32,788 bases of DNA from Thermoprotei archaeon (lineage in GTDB: Archaea > Thermoproteota > Nitrososphaeria > Geothermarchaeales > JDFR-13): NCBI GenBank assembly GCA_011043415.1, contig DQXH01000124.1, forward strand, positions 1-32,788, given 5' to 3'. The first letter of the stretch is position 1. Each line of letters starts with the position of its first letter. The notes under the pieces were generated by a model. That model had not been told where the DNA came from. It saw only the letters and a program-made list of their open reading frames with translations, and did not search any database. Shown here piece after piece: positions 17,822-27,228 of this stretch. The translations under genes and the position numbers were made by a program.

Positions 17822-19813
17822 CTACTTGCCCTTGAACTTAGGCTTCCTCTTCTCCATAAACGCCGTTACACCCTCGATGAAGTCCTCCGTACTGAATGTC
17901 AACCCGAATAATGCTGATTCCACAGCCTCACCACGCCATATATCACCCTCTATACCGAACTGTATAGCATATTTAGCGGCTAGTAATGCTAATGGAGGCT
18001 TCTCAGCAAGTTTCAAGGCAAACTTCCTGACTTCATCCTCAAGCTTCTCAGGCGGATACACTCGGTCAACCAATCCAATCTTCAAGGCTTCATCCGCTGG
18101 TATCATATCACCAGTATAGATCAGCTCTTTAGCCTTACTCCTCCCTATTAACCTAGGCATCCTCTGTGTGCCTGCAGCGCCTGGGATAATACCTAAATTA
18201 ATCTCAGGCTGTCCAAGCATAGCTATCTCAGATGCGAATCTAAAGTCGCCGCTCATCGCGAGCTCCATACCGCCGCCCAGGGCATATCCATTGATCATTA
18301 CAATTACTGGCTTAGTATAGTATTCAATTTTATTAGTTACCTCCTGGAACCTTCTAGAGAATATAGCTGCCTTAAATGGTGTGATACCTACGAAAGCAGT
18401 TACGTCAGCGCCAGCACTAAATGCCTTCCCAGCCCCAGTCAATACTACAACCCTAATTTTATCGTCCTCCTCAAGTTCATCCAAGGTATTACCTAACTCC
18501 TTAAGAAGATCTATCGTCAATGCATTTAACTTAGCCGGCCTATTTAATACAATCCATGCTATCGGAGGTTCATATCTAACTATCAAATTCTTTAAGACCC
18601 TTTCCTCAACCTTCGGATACTGGTAAAATCCCTCACCACTCTTCCTACCCAACTTACCCTCTTCAACCATCTTCTTTAATAATGGATCAGGCTTATACTC
18701 TTCCCAGCCAGTCTCCTTATACATCCTCTCTAGAGTCTCTACAACCTTATCGATACCATATTCATCAGCATACTTCAGTATTCCTTTAGGATACCCCAAT
18801 CCTAATTCAGTTGCCTTATCTATATCATCTCTAGACCCGATGCCCTCTCTAAGTAGCCATGCAGCCTCATTAATTGCAGGTGCTATAAGTTCAAGCTCAT
18901 CGACCTTCTCACCAGCCTCCTTAGGTATACTAGGCTTCACATACTTACCTGGCGAGGGATATTGGTAGAATCCCTTACCACTTTTTACACCATATTCCCC
19001 AGCATTATACTTTTCCTCAAATAATGGACATGGATGTATTACTGCACCCTTCTCCATAATCGCTTTACCGACTAAATATATTACATCAATTCCCGTATAA
19101 TCCGCTAATTCGAATGCACCCATCGGGAAACCTAATTTATACTTGACAGCTGAATCAACTTCAATAACGGATGCCTTATTATTAGCGACTATCCAGCATG
19201 CTGTAGACATAAACTTCATTAAAATTCTATTGACTATAAAACCTGGTACATCCTTATTAACCATAACAGGCTGTTTACCAAACTTCTTCGCTAATTCATA
19301 TGTAATCCTCGCTGTTAAGTCTGAAGTTTTATCACCCTTAATAATCTCGACGAGGGGCATGAGCGGCGGGGGATTGAAGAAGTGCATCCCGATGACTTTA
19401 TCAGGGCGTTTAGTTGCGGATGCGATCTCGCTAATAGGTAGACTACTTGTATTAGTTGCTAATATAGTATGTGGCGGCGTCTTCTCGTCTAGATCTGCAA
19501 AGACCTTCTTCTTCAAGTCGATCTTCTCTGGAACAGCTTCAATTACAAAGTCTGCCCCTGAAACCACCTCATCAAAGTTTAGGCTTGGGTGTATCCTGGA
19601 CATTACTGTATCCACATCCTCTCTTATAGTTCCTTTAGAAGCTAGTTTACCCACACTCCATTTAATCTTCTCCATAGCATTCTTAAGTATATCCTCAGCA
19701 ATATCATATACCCATACCTCATATCCAGCCATCGCAGCTACTTCCGCTATTCCATGCCCCATAGTACCTGCTCCAATTACAGCTATCTTCTTAATTACAT
19801 CTACTGAAGACAT
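17822..19813 (-). CDS. Bifunctional 3-hydroxyacyl-CoA dehydrogenase / enoyl-CoA hydratase
   Basis: IAVIGAGTMGHGIAEVAAMAGYEV, MHFFNPPPLMPLVEI, two copies of KSG-GFYQYP (duplicated C-terminal 3HCDH domain), then crotonase domain with GAGKAFSAGADVTAF, VIVMINGYALGGGMELAMSGDFRFAS. Confidence 0.95.
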   Translation of the reverse strand: MSSVDVIKKIAVIGAGTMGHGIAEVAAMAGYEVWVYDIAEDILKNAMEKIKWSVGKLASKGTIREDVDTVMSRIHPSLNFDEVVSGADFVIEAVPEKIDLKKKVFADLDEKTPPHTILATNTSSLPISEIASATKRPDKVIGMHFFNPPPLMPLVEIIKGDKTSDLTARITYELAKKFGKQPVMVNKDVPGFIVNRILMKFMSTACWIVANNKASVIEVDSAVKYKLGFPMGAFELADYTGIDVIYLVGKAIMEKGAVIHPCPLFEEKYNAGEYGVKSGKGFYQYPSPGKYVKPSIPKEAGEKVDELELIAPAINEAAWLLREGIGSRDDIDKATELGLGYPKGILKYADEYGIDKVVETLERMYKETGWEEYKPDPLLKKMVEEGKLGRKSGEGFYQYPKVEERVLKNLIVRYEPPIAWIVLNRPAKLNALTIDLLKELGNTLDELEEDDKIRVVVLTGAGKAFSAGADVTAFVGITPFKAAIFSRRFQEVTNKIEYYTKPVIVMINGYALGGGMELAMSGDFRFASEIAMLGQPEINLGIIPGAAGTQRMPRLIGRSKAKELIYTGDMIPADEALKIGLVDRVYPPEKLEDEVRKFALKLAEKPPLALLAAKYAIQFGIEGDIWRGEAVESALFGLTFSTEDFIEGVTAFMEKRKPKFKGK

Positions 19814-19825
19814 CTAACCACCTAC

Positions 19826-21037
19826 CTACATTGTTAATACATCTATTCCAAGGGCCCTCTTCAAAAGCTGTCTAATTGTAGTAAGTCTCTGAATATCATT
19901 CGTACCTTCATAGATAGTTGTTATAATCGCATCCCTTAGATAATGCTCTACACCAGTCTCCCTATCTACACCTACACCGCCATGTATCTTAATAGCTAGG
20001 TTAGCGACTTTTTCAGCGACTTCAGTTGCAAATGTCTTAGCCATCGATGCAGCGAATATAGCTTCCTCCCTATCCTGATCAGCTAAAGTAGCTGCCCAAT
20101 ACGTCAATAATCTTGCAGCCTGTATCTCTGTTATCATATCGGCTAATTTAAAGCTTACAGCTTGGAATGCAATTATCTGTCTATTGAATGCAGTTCTCTG
20201 GAGTGCGTAGTTGAATGCCTTCTCGAATGCACCTTGTGCAATACCTACGGCTTGTGCGGCTATACCTACTCTACTATGGTCATATGTATCTAGGAGAATC
20301 TTAAAGCCTTCATTTACAGGCCCCACCACATTCTCCTCAGGAACCTCAACATTATCTAGTATAACTTCATCTGGATGCTCGCCACTCAACCCAATAACAT
20401 CAAATTTAGACCCGATCTTAACTCCAGGCCAGTCTGTCTCGACTATAAATGTAGTTATACCCCACCATCTCTTCCTCTTCTCGGGTGGTTGGCTTGTTCT
20501 AGCTGATACAAGGAGGAATTTAGCCTTAGAGGCTCCAGTAATAAATATCTTCCTCCCATTTATAACCCATTTATCACCCTTCTTCTCAGCAGTTGCCTGG
20601 ATACCAGCGACGTCACTTCCCGCTGCAGGCTCGGTATTCGCATGAGCTGCAAAGACTTCTCCCTTCGCAATTGGAGGGATATACTTCCTTTTCTGCTCCT
20701 CAGTACCATACTTTAATACTGGATATGTAAATAATCCGTTTACTAGAATCGCCGTCCCATATGCAGGCATCCCCCTAGACAACTCTTCCATTAAAATAGC
20801 CGTCATTAAAGTGCCTCCACCCTGGCCGTCATACTCCTCAGGAATACCTACACCCGTGAACCCTAGTTCAACACCCTTCTGAATCAGCTCTTCCGGAATA
20901 ACTCCAGTCTTCTCAACCTCAACCACCTTAGGCATAAGCTCGTTATCGACGAACTCTCTTACAGTCTTCCTAAATAACTCCATCTCATCCGTTAGCTCTA
21001 CGTTAAAATCCTTTATACTCTTGAATGGAAACACCAT
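19826..21037 (-). CDS. Acyl-CoA dehydrogenase
   Basis: FTGVGIPEEYDGQGG, HANTEPAAGSDVAGIQATAEKKGDKWVINGRKIFITGA, RTAFNRQIIAFQAVSFKLADM, YLRDAIITTIYEGTNDIQRLTT. Confidence 0.96.
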   Translation of the reverse strand: MVFPFKSIKDFNVELTDEMELFRKTVREFVDNELMPKVVEVEKTGVIPEELIQKGVELGFTGVGIPEEYDGQGGGTLMTAILMEELSRGMPAYGTAILVNGLFTYPVLKYGTEEQKRKYIPPIAKGEVFAAHANTEPAAGSDVAGIQATAEKKGDKWVINGRKIFITGASKAKFLLVSARTSQPPEKRKRWWGITTFIVETDWPGVKIGSKFDVIGLSGEHPDEVILDNVEVPEENVVGPVNEGFKILLDTYDHSRVGIAAQAVGIAQGAFEKAFNYALQRTAFNRQIIAFQAVSFKLADMITEIQAARLLTYWAATLADQDREEAIFAASMAKTFATEVAEKVANLAIKIHGGVGVDRETGVEHYLRDAIITTIYEGTNDIQRLTTIRQLLKRALGIDVLTM

Positions 21038-21203
21038 AATAAATTACACCTCAATAGTCTAATAATGCCTTAATCAGTTAATTATTTTAAAATATATAGT
21101 TAAAATGCATATGATTAATGTCTATAAACCAACTTGATCTAAACCAAGTGCCGATTAGAATATTGAAATATATTATCTTAAATAAAAAAGGGTGATTAGA
21201 GGG

Positions 21204-21755
21204 TTATTCTACTGGAACCCATTCATATACATAATATCCTTCAGGCTCTCTCTTCACAACCTCTAACCTAATCTTCATACCGACTTTAAGCTTCTTAGGA
21301 TCACTCTCTCTAACCCATGCCGTAACATTAACCCCCTCAGGAAGTTTTCCTATGCCTACTATATAGTCATCATAGTGAGAGAATGAGTATGGCTTTACAT
21401 TGATCTGAGTATATGTGACTAGAGTACCTTCCTTAGAGAGTTCTATCCACTCTACATCCGACTTCCTACATTTTGGACAATCTACCTGTGGAGGAAAGTA
21501 AATTTCGCCGCATATTTTACATTTTGTGGCTAATACCTTACCATCTGCCAATCCATTGAAGAAGGGCTTCAGCCTCTCCACCCCTATCACAAATCTTACA
21601 TTTAATTCTCTTTGATCAACCCATAGCGCTACACCCGTCTTTATATCCGGTACCATAGGTAGCCCCATGCTCTTCTTCATACTCTCAACAAATTCTATAA
21701 ATTTCTTCATCTCCTCATCAGTCAATTCCTTTTGAGTCTTTTTCTCACCACTCAT
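21204..21755 (-). CDS. DUF35 / OB-fold + rubredoxin-like zinc ribbon protein, thiolase partner
   Basis: CKICGEIYFPPQVDCPKCRKSDVEW zinc ribbon; immediately downstream of thiolase; ATG 21755 with SD GAGGTGAT overlapping the thiolase stop. Confidence 0.88.
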   Translation of the reverse strand: MSGEKKTQKELTDEEMKKFIEFVESMKKSMGLPMVPDIKTGVALWVDQRELNVRFVIGVERLKPFFNGLADGKVLATKCKICGEIYFPPQVDCPKCRKSDVEWIELSKEGTLVTYTQINVKPYSFSHYDDYIVGIGKLPEGVNVTAWVRESDPKKLKVGMKIRLEVVKREPEGYYVYEWVPVE

Positions 21756-21760
21756 CAGGA

Positions 21761-22948
21761 TCACCTCATAGGCTTAGATAATGATAATATAGTTACATAT
21801 GCATAGTGCCCCGTTCCACCAATATTATGTGCAAGTGCATATCCATTTTTAATAGGGGCCTGCCTATCCTTCTCAACCCTACTTAACAACTGTCTAGTCA
21901 ATTCAGCAATCATACCCTCTCCAGTGGCTCCAATAGGATGGCCCTTAGCCTTAAGCCCGCCGTCGACATTAACGGGTATCTTACCACCTATATATGTCTG
22001 GTCATTTCTAATCCAATCGACAGCCTCTCCCCTCTTAGCAAATCCAAGGTCTTCATACGCCATTAACTCCGCTATTGTAAAGCAATCATGGACATTCGCT
22101 ACATCAATATACTTAACTGGATTATCGGGATTTATCTTAGCCTCTTTATATGCCATTTTAGCAGCGACTACAGCCGCCTCTAGACTCGAGAAAGTCCCCC
22201 TCTTAGACATATTTGATGTTCCACTAGCTGAACCTATTCCAGCAATCCATATAGGCGAATCAGTTAATTCTTTAGCCTTCTCCTCACCCGCCAATATAAC
22301 TGCAGCAGCACCATCTGTTATTGGACAACAATCATATAATTTAAGGGGCCAGGCAATGTATCTAGATGACATACATTTCTCAACGGTGATCTCCCTTTGA
22401 AACTGTGCCTTAGGGTTCCTGGCACCATAATAATGGTTTTTAACAGCGACTTTACATAGATCTTCTTCCGTCGCCCCATATTTAGACATATATGCAGTTG
22501 CATGTAATGCATAATAGCCGGGAAATGTCAACCCAAAGTTCTCGAATTCCCAGAAGTAGTTCCCTGCTCTACCGATAAACTCTACTACTATAGGTGTTGG
22601 AGACTCATTCATCTTCTCAATCCCAATAGCCATCGCAATATCCACATGACCCGATGCAACCATATCATAAGCTAATTTAACTGCTGCACTCCCGGATGCA
22701 CATGCAGCCTCAACCCTGACAGTCCCCTTAGGGACCAGCTTACTATATTCTCCAATTACAACAGCAGGTAGAGGCTCGCTACTCCACCCCCCAGTGTTAC
22801 TTACTATAAAATACTCGATATCCTTCTGCTCTAATCCAGCCTCGTCTAAAGCCTCCTTGATAGCCTCCCATGCAAGTTCAGACATGCTGACATCATTCCT
22901 GACACCAAATTTAGAATGCCCTGTACCAACTATAGCTACATTCCTCAT
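21761..22948 (-). CDS. Archaeal thiolase (acetyl-CoA acetyltransferase / SCPx-type)
   Basis: VEAACASGSAAVKLAYD (active Cys), CCPITDGAAAVILA, NVHDCFTIAELMAYEDLGF, GGLKAKGHPIGATGEGM. Confidence 0.94.
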   Translation of the reverse strand: MRNVAIVGTGHSKFGVRNDVSMSELAWEAIKEALDEAGLEQKDIEYFIVSNTGGWSSEPLPAVVIGEYSKLVPKGTVRVEAACASGSAAVKLAYDMVASGHVDIAMAIGIEKMNESPTPIVVEFIGRAGNYFWEFENFGLTFPGYYALHATAYMSKYGATEEDLCKVAVKNHYYGARNPKAQFQREITVEKCMSSRYIAWPLKLYDCCPITDGAAAVILAGEEKAKELTDSPIWIAGIGSASGTSNMSKRGTFSSLEAAVVAAKMAYKEAKINPDNPVKYIDVANVHDCFTIAELMAYEDLGFAKRGEAVDWIRNDQTYIGGKIPVNVDGGLKAKGHPIGATGEGMIAELTRQLLSRVEKDRQAPIKNGYALAHNIGGTGHYAYVTILSLSKPMR

Positions 22949-23219
22949 TTAAACACCTCTCACACCATTCAAAATAATTTAGGTATTTAATTGAATTTTA
23001 GAGGAGACAATTATTATATAAACAGATGCGGCACAAAATTATATTTAAAATGAAATATTGGAACTATATCATTACGTTATACTCTACTATAAATTTAACT
23101 CTAGTTAATCTAATGGTTTGATATCGTCAATATAGTGCATTACATTATATATGATATTTGGAATATATAAAATCCAATAAAAGTAGAGGAGCAGATAATA
23201 TTCTAATTGGTGTTCCACT

Positions 23220-23555
23220 ATGGCTAGTGAATTATTTGAGAAGTTTAAGCAGGTATATGAAAAGGCTAAGGAAAAGATGGGTGATGAGATGGCTACATGG
23301 AATAAGGTCTTCCAGTTTGAAGTACCTGGCTTAGAGCCGTTTTACATCGAGTTTAAAGCAGGTGAGATGAAGATTGAGACTGGGAAACATCCGTCTCCAC
23401 TAGCAACCTTATCTATGGAGAGGGATGTTATGGAGAAGATTTTGAATGGAGAGTTAGATGCAATGGCGGCATTTATGAGGGGAATGATGAAGATTACTGG
23501 AAACGTTATGGAGACTGTACATCTCAGGAAGATGTTCGAGGTTGTTAAAGAGTAG
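23220..23555 (+). CDS. SCP2 sterol-binding domain protein (stand-alone)
   Basis: 111 aa; FEVPGLEPFYIEFKAGEMKIETGKHPSPLATLSMERDVMEKILNGELDAMAAFMRGMMKITGNVM is characteristic of SCP2 domains. Confidence 0.85.
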   Translation: MASELFEKFKQVYEKAKEKMGDEMATWNKVFQFEVPGLEPFYIEFKAGEMKIETGKHPSPLATLSMERDVMEKILNGELDAMAAFMRGMMKITGNVMETVHLRKMFEVVKE

Positions 23556-23694
23556 AACCACAATCCTTTTTATATTAATTAAAATTCACTTTATATCAGG
23601 AATTATTTGAAAAATATCATATACAACGACAATAATTAATTCCCATTTGACAATATCTTCATTTTTATAGTTTTAACAGTATTTTAAATATGTA

Positions 23695-25425
23695 ATGTCC
23701 AAGGTAAATGATAAGGAGATATTTGAAAAATGGATTCTTTCGAAGCCGTGGCTAAAGTTCTATGAGGAGGCTGTCCCCAAGGAGATAGATATACCGGAGA
23801 TACCATTATACAAGTTCCTCGACGACGCATATAAGATCGGGGCCGACCATCCCGCAATGATATTCATGGGTAGGAAGATAACTTATAGAGAGTTCTACGA
23901 GGATAGTGAACGATTTGGAAGGGCGTTGGTAGATAAATTTAATATTAAGAAGGGGGATAAGGTAGCTATATACCTACCTAATACACCGCAGTTTGCAATA
24001 GCGTTCTACGGTGCTATTAAAGTAGGGGCTATAGTCACACCCATGAACCCACTATACACTGCAAGGGAGGTGGCTAGGCAGTTAAAAGATAGTGGTGCCA
24101 AGGTCTTAGTAGCACTAGATTTATTCACAGAGAATGTTGAGAAAGCGTTGGAGGAAGTCGATATAAATGCAGTGATATATACTGGAATAGAGGATTACAT
24201 GCCTTCATTGAAGGGATGGATCTACAAGACATTTATGAAGAAGGTTAAGGTACCTATAGATAATGTAAAGAGGTTTAGATTTAAGGATGTGATAAGAGAC
24301 GTTCCTCCTGAAGCCCCGAGGCCTGATGTAAATCCCAAAGAGGATGTCATAGCATTAATGTATACAGGTGGGACGACGGGTGTGCCTAAGGGAGCAGAGT
24401 TAACTCACTACAATCTCGTATCAAACGTACTTCAGATCGATGCATGGCTATTTAGGGGGAGGAAGAAGGTTGATAAATATGTAGGTGTATTACCATGGTT
24501 CCATATATATGGCATGACGACGGTATTACATTCTGCAATATATAGCGTAGCTACTATAATAATATTCCCGAGATTCGATATTAAGGAGCTTCTCGAGGGT
24601 ATTAAGAAATATCGTCCAAATGTATTCCACGGAGTCCCGACGATATACTCGCTTCTAATAAACTATCCTGAAATAAAGAAGTATGACTTGAGCTCCATCG
24701 AGGCATGTGTAAGTGGGGCAGGTCCTTTACCTGTATCAGTTGCAAAGAAGTTTGAAGAGATTACGGGAGGAAGGATTAGAGAGGGATATGGATTAACTGA
24801 GACGAGTCCGGTGACGCATGTGAACCCAATTTATGGAAAATATAAATTTGGAAGTATCGGCCTACCAATTCCAAATACATTAGCTGCAATAGCGGATCTG
24901 GAGGAAGATAGATTCTTAAAGCCTGGTGAGACTGGAGAGTTGGTTATATCAGGGCCACAGGTCATGAAAGGATACTATAACAGGCCTGAGGAGAATAAGA
25001 AGGTCTTCTTCGAGAAATACGGCTTTAGATGGCTTAGAACAGGTGATATAGCATATATGGATGAGGAAGGATACTTCTATATAGTTGATAGAAAGAAGGA
25101 CTTGATTAAGTATAAGGGATACAGCGTCTATCCAAGGGAGATTGAGGAGGTATTGTATCAGCATGAAGCAGTTGCAGAAGCCGCGGTAATAGGAGTCCCG
25201 GATGAGAAGGTTGGTGAGAGGATAAAGGCATTTGTAGTATTAAAGAATGAATATAGGGGGAAGGTCTCTCAAGATGATATACTAAGCTTCCTTAAGGATA
25301 ATTTAGCGCCTTATAAGCTTCCAAAGGAGATTGAGTTTAGAGATACACTACCTAAGAGCGCGGCCGGAAAGATATTGAGGAGAGTATTACGTGAAGAGGA
25401 GGTTAAGAAGCTAGAGGGTAAATAA
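23695..25425 (+). CDS. Long-chain acyl-CoA synthetase / AMP-binding family
   Basis: LMYTGGTTGVPKGAELTHYNL, REGYGLTETSPVTH, DRKKDLIKYKGYSVYPREIEEVLYQHEAVAEAAVIGVPD, LPKSAAGKILRRVLRE. Confidence 0.95.
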   Translation: MSKVNDKEIFEKWILSKPWLKFYEEAVPKEIDIPEIPLYKFLDDAYKIGADHPAMIFMGRKITYREFYEDSERFGRALVDKFNIKKGDKVAIYLPNTPQFAIAFYGAIKVGAIVTPMNPLYTAREVARQLKDSGAKVLVALDLFTENVEKALEEVDINAVIYTGIEDYMPSLKGWIYKTFMKKVKVPIDNVKRFRFKDVIRDVPPEAPRPDVNPKEDVIALMYTGGTTGVPKGAELTHYNLVSNVLQIDAWLFRGRKKVDKYVGVLPWFHIYGMTTVLHSAIYSVATIIIFPRFDIKELLEGIKKYRPNVFHGVPTIYSLLINYPEIKKYDLSSIEACVSGAGPLPVSVAKKFEEITGGRIREGYGLTETSPVTHVNPIYGKYKFGSIGLPIPNTLAAIADLEEDRFLKPGETGELVISGPQVMKGYYNRPEENKKVFFEKYGFRWLRTGDIAYMDEEGYFYIVDRKKDLIKYKGYSVYPREIEEVLYQHEAVAEAAVIGVPDEKVGERIKAFVVLKNEYRGKVSQDDILSFLKDNLAPYKLPKEIEFRDTLPKSAAGKILRRVLREEEVKKLEGK

Positions 25426-25492
25426 ATATAATCTAAGTAAACCTACTTAATCATGCAGTACTCTGAATATAATTGAATAGAGGGTGATATAC

Positions 25493-26290
25493 GTGGATAT
25501 AGGTGTGTTGGTTAAAGCCTCGCTAGATGGTAATATGATACGGGCAGATCCGGATGGAAGGATCAATATAGAGAATACACCCTTACTAATAAGCGAGTAT
25601 GATAGAAATGCGGTCGTAGAAGCTGCTAGAATTAAGAGTGAGGTAGGCGGTAAAATATATGTATATACATTATTGACGTGGGGGCCGACCAAGAAAAAGA
25701 AGAAGGAACTCGAGAATGTAGTTAGAGAAGCACTAGCATTAGGCGGAGACGAGGCATATGCAGTCGTCGACGATAGAGTTATACCATGTGATGTTACGTC
25801 AACAGCATATATCCTGTCTAATCTAATTAAGAAGTTCGGGAACCCGGAGTTGATACTCGCTGGAGAAGCTTCTATGGATATGCTATCGTCTCAAATGCCT
25901 ATAAGACTCGCTCGCCACCTAGGCTATAACGTTGTTACATTTGCTAGAAAGATCGAGTTGAGTGATAACAAGATAAGAGTTACGAGGGATCTAGAGGATA
26001 AGTTGGAGGTTGTCGAGACATCTCTACCAGCAGTCATCAGCGTAACAGGTGAGATTAATAGGCCTAAACTACCAACGTTACTACAAATTAGGAAAGCATT
26101 CGCAAAACCATTTAAAGTGGTAGGTCTGGATGAATTGGAGCTAGAGGATACAGGGAGAAAGATATCATACAGTGATTTAAGGCTAATTACAATCACTAGA
26201 AAGAATGTAATTATCGAAGCGGATAAACTTGAGGATATAGCAGATATACTTATAGATAAACTAATTGAGGAAGGTGTCGTAAGGGTGTGA
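25493..26290 (+). CDS. etfB: Electron transfer flavoprotein beta subunit
   Basis: DIGVLVKASLD..., LILAGEASMDMLSSQMPIRLARHLGYNVVTFARKI, RDLEDKLEVVETSLPAVISVTGEINRPKLPTLLQI. GTG 25493 follows GAGGGTGAT; ORF track uses GTG 25484. Confidence 0.9.
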   Translation: MDIGVLVKASLDGNMIRADPDGRINIENTPLLISEYDRNAVVEAARIKSEVGGKIYVYTLLTWGPTKKKKKELENVVREALALGGDEAYAVVDDRVIPCDVTSTAYILSNLIKKFGNPELILAGEASMDMLSSQMPIRLARHLGYNVVTFARKIELSDNKIRVTRDLEDKLEVVETSLPAVISVTGEINRPKLPTLLQIRKAFAKPFKVVGLDELELEDTGRKISYSDLRLITITRKNVIIEADKLEDIADILIDKLIEEGVVRV

Positions 26291-26292
26291 AT

Positions 26293-27201
26293 ATGAAGAC
26301 GGTTATATATGGATTCTCAACTGAGGATTTATTGGATGGACTGGGACTAGCCCAGAGGATACGTGAATTAAGTGGAGAAGAGTTAGAAACATTCGGATTT
26401 ATAGTTGGAGCAGAGCCAGATGTCGATGGATTCGATGTAATATATAAAATGGGGTATGCACCTACAGATGCAATTAGCAAAGCCATATTGGAAAATATTT
26501 CAGATACCGATATATTCATCGGCCCAGCGACTAAGAATGGAACAGATATCGCGACTAGGTTATCCGCAGAGTTAGATTATCCGATGATAACGGAAGTAGT
26601 AGACGTAGATAAAGTTGACGACGAAATTATTTTAAAGAGGCAGATCATTGGAGGAAGAGGGCTCGCTTATTATAAATTCGTGACCCCGATCACACTGACG
26701 GTCCCGCGTAAGAAGTTCCAACCATCTAAACTAGATAAGAAGCCTGAGGTAAAGGAGGTATCCATTCCAGAGGCTAAGATAAGGATTATAGAGGAGCTAC
26801 CGAAGGAGAAGGGGGAGGTGGATATTGAGGCTGCCGAGGTCGTCGTCGGAGTAGGTCGAGGATTTAAGTCTAAGGAGGATATTCAAATGGCTTTTGAGCT
26901 TGCTAAGTTGATAGGCGGTGAAGTAGGATGCTCCAGACCAATTGCAGCAGATTTCCACTGGCTAGGTGAGGATAGGTGGATAGGGATTTCAGGTAAGAAG
27001 ATAAAGGGGAAGTTATACTTTGCAATTGGAGTATCTGGAGCCCCACAACATATAATGGCTGCTGGAGACGCTAAGATAATTGTAGCGGTTAATAAAGATA
27101 AGAATGCCCCGATATTCAAATACGCTGATTACGGTGTGGTAGCAGATCTATATCAATTTATCCCGGTACTGATAGATAGATTAAAGAAGAGAAGAGGTTG
27201 A
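26293..27201 (+). CDS. etfA: Electron transfer flavoprotein alpha subunit
   Basis: C-terminal FAD-binding region: VVGVGRGFKSKEDIQMAFELAKLIGGEVGCSRPIAADFHWLGEDRWIGISGKKIKGKLYFAIGVSGAPQHIMAAGDAKIIVAVNKDKNAPIFKYADYGVVADLYQFIPVLIDRL. Confidence 0.95.
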   Translation: MKTVIYGFSTEDLLDGLGLAQRIRELSGEELETFGFIVGAEPDVDGFDVIYKMGYAPTDAISKAILENISDTDIFIGPATKNGTDIATRLSAELDYPMITEVVDVDKVDDEIILKRQIIGGRGLAYYKFVTPITLTVPRKKFQPSKLDKKPEVKEVSIPEAKIRIIEELPKEKGEVDIEAAEVVVGVGRGFKSKEDIQMAFELAKLIGGEVGCSRPIAADFHWLGEDRWIGISGKKIKGKLYFAIGVSGAPQHIMAAGDAKIIVAVNKDKNAPIFKYADYGVVADLYQFIPVLIDRLKKRRG

Positions 27202-27228
27202 TAACTCCCATCCAATTTATTTATAAAT

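Noticed and set aside
19143-19817. 224-aa plus-strand ORF opposite the HADH/ECH fusion
   Set aside because: Antisense shadow ORF; the opposite strand carries unambiguous catalytic motifs.
21133-21150. Hairpin ACTTG-atctaaac-CAAGT in the acyl-CoA dehydrogenase/DUF35 intergenic region as an sRNA
   Set aside because: Only a 5-bp stem with no C/D or other RNA motif; expected by chance.
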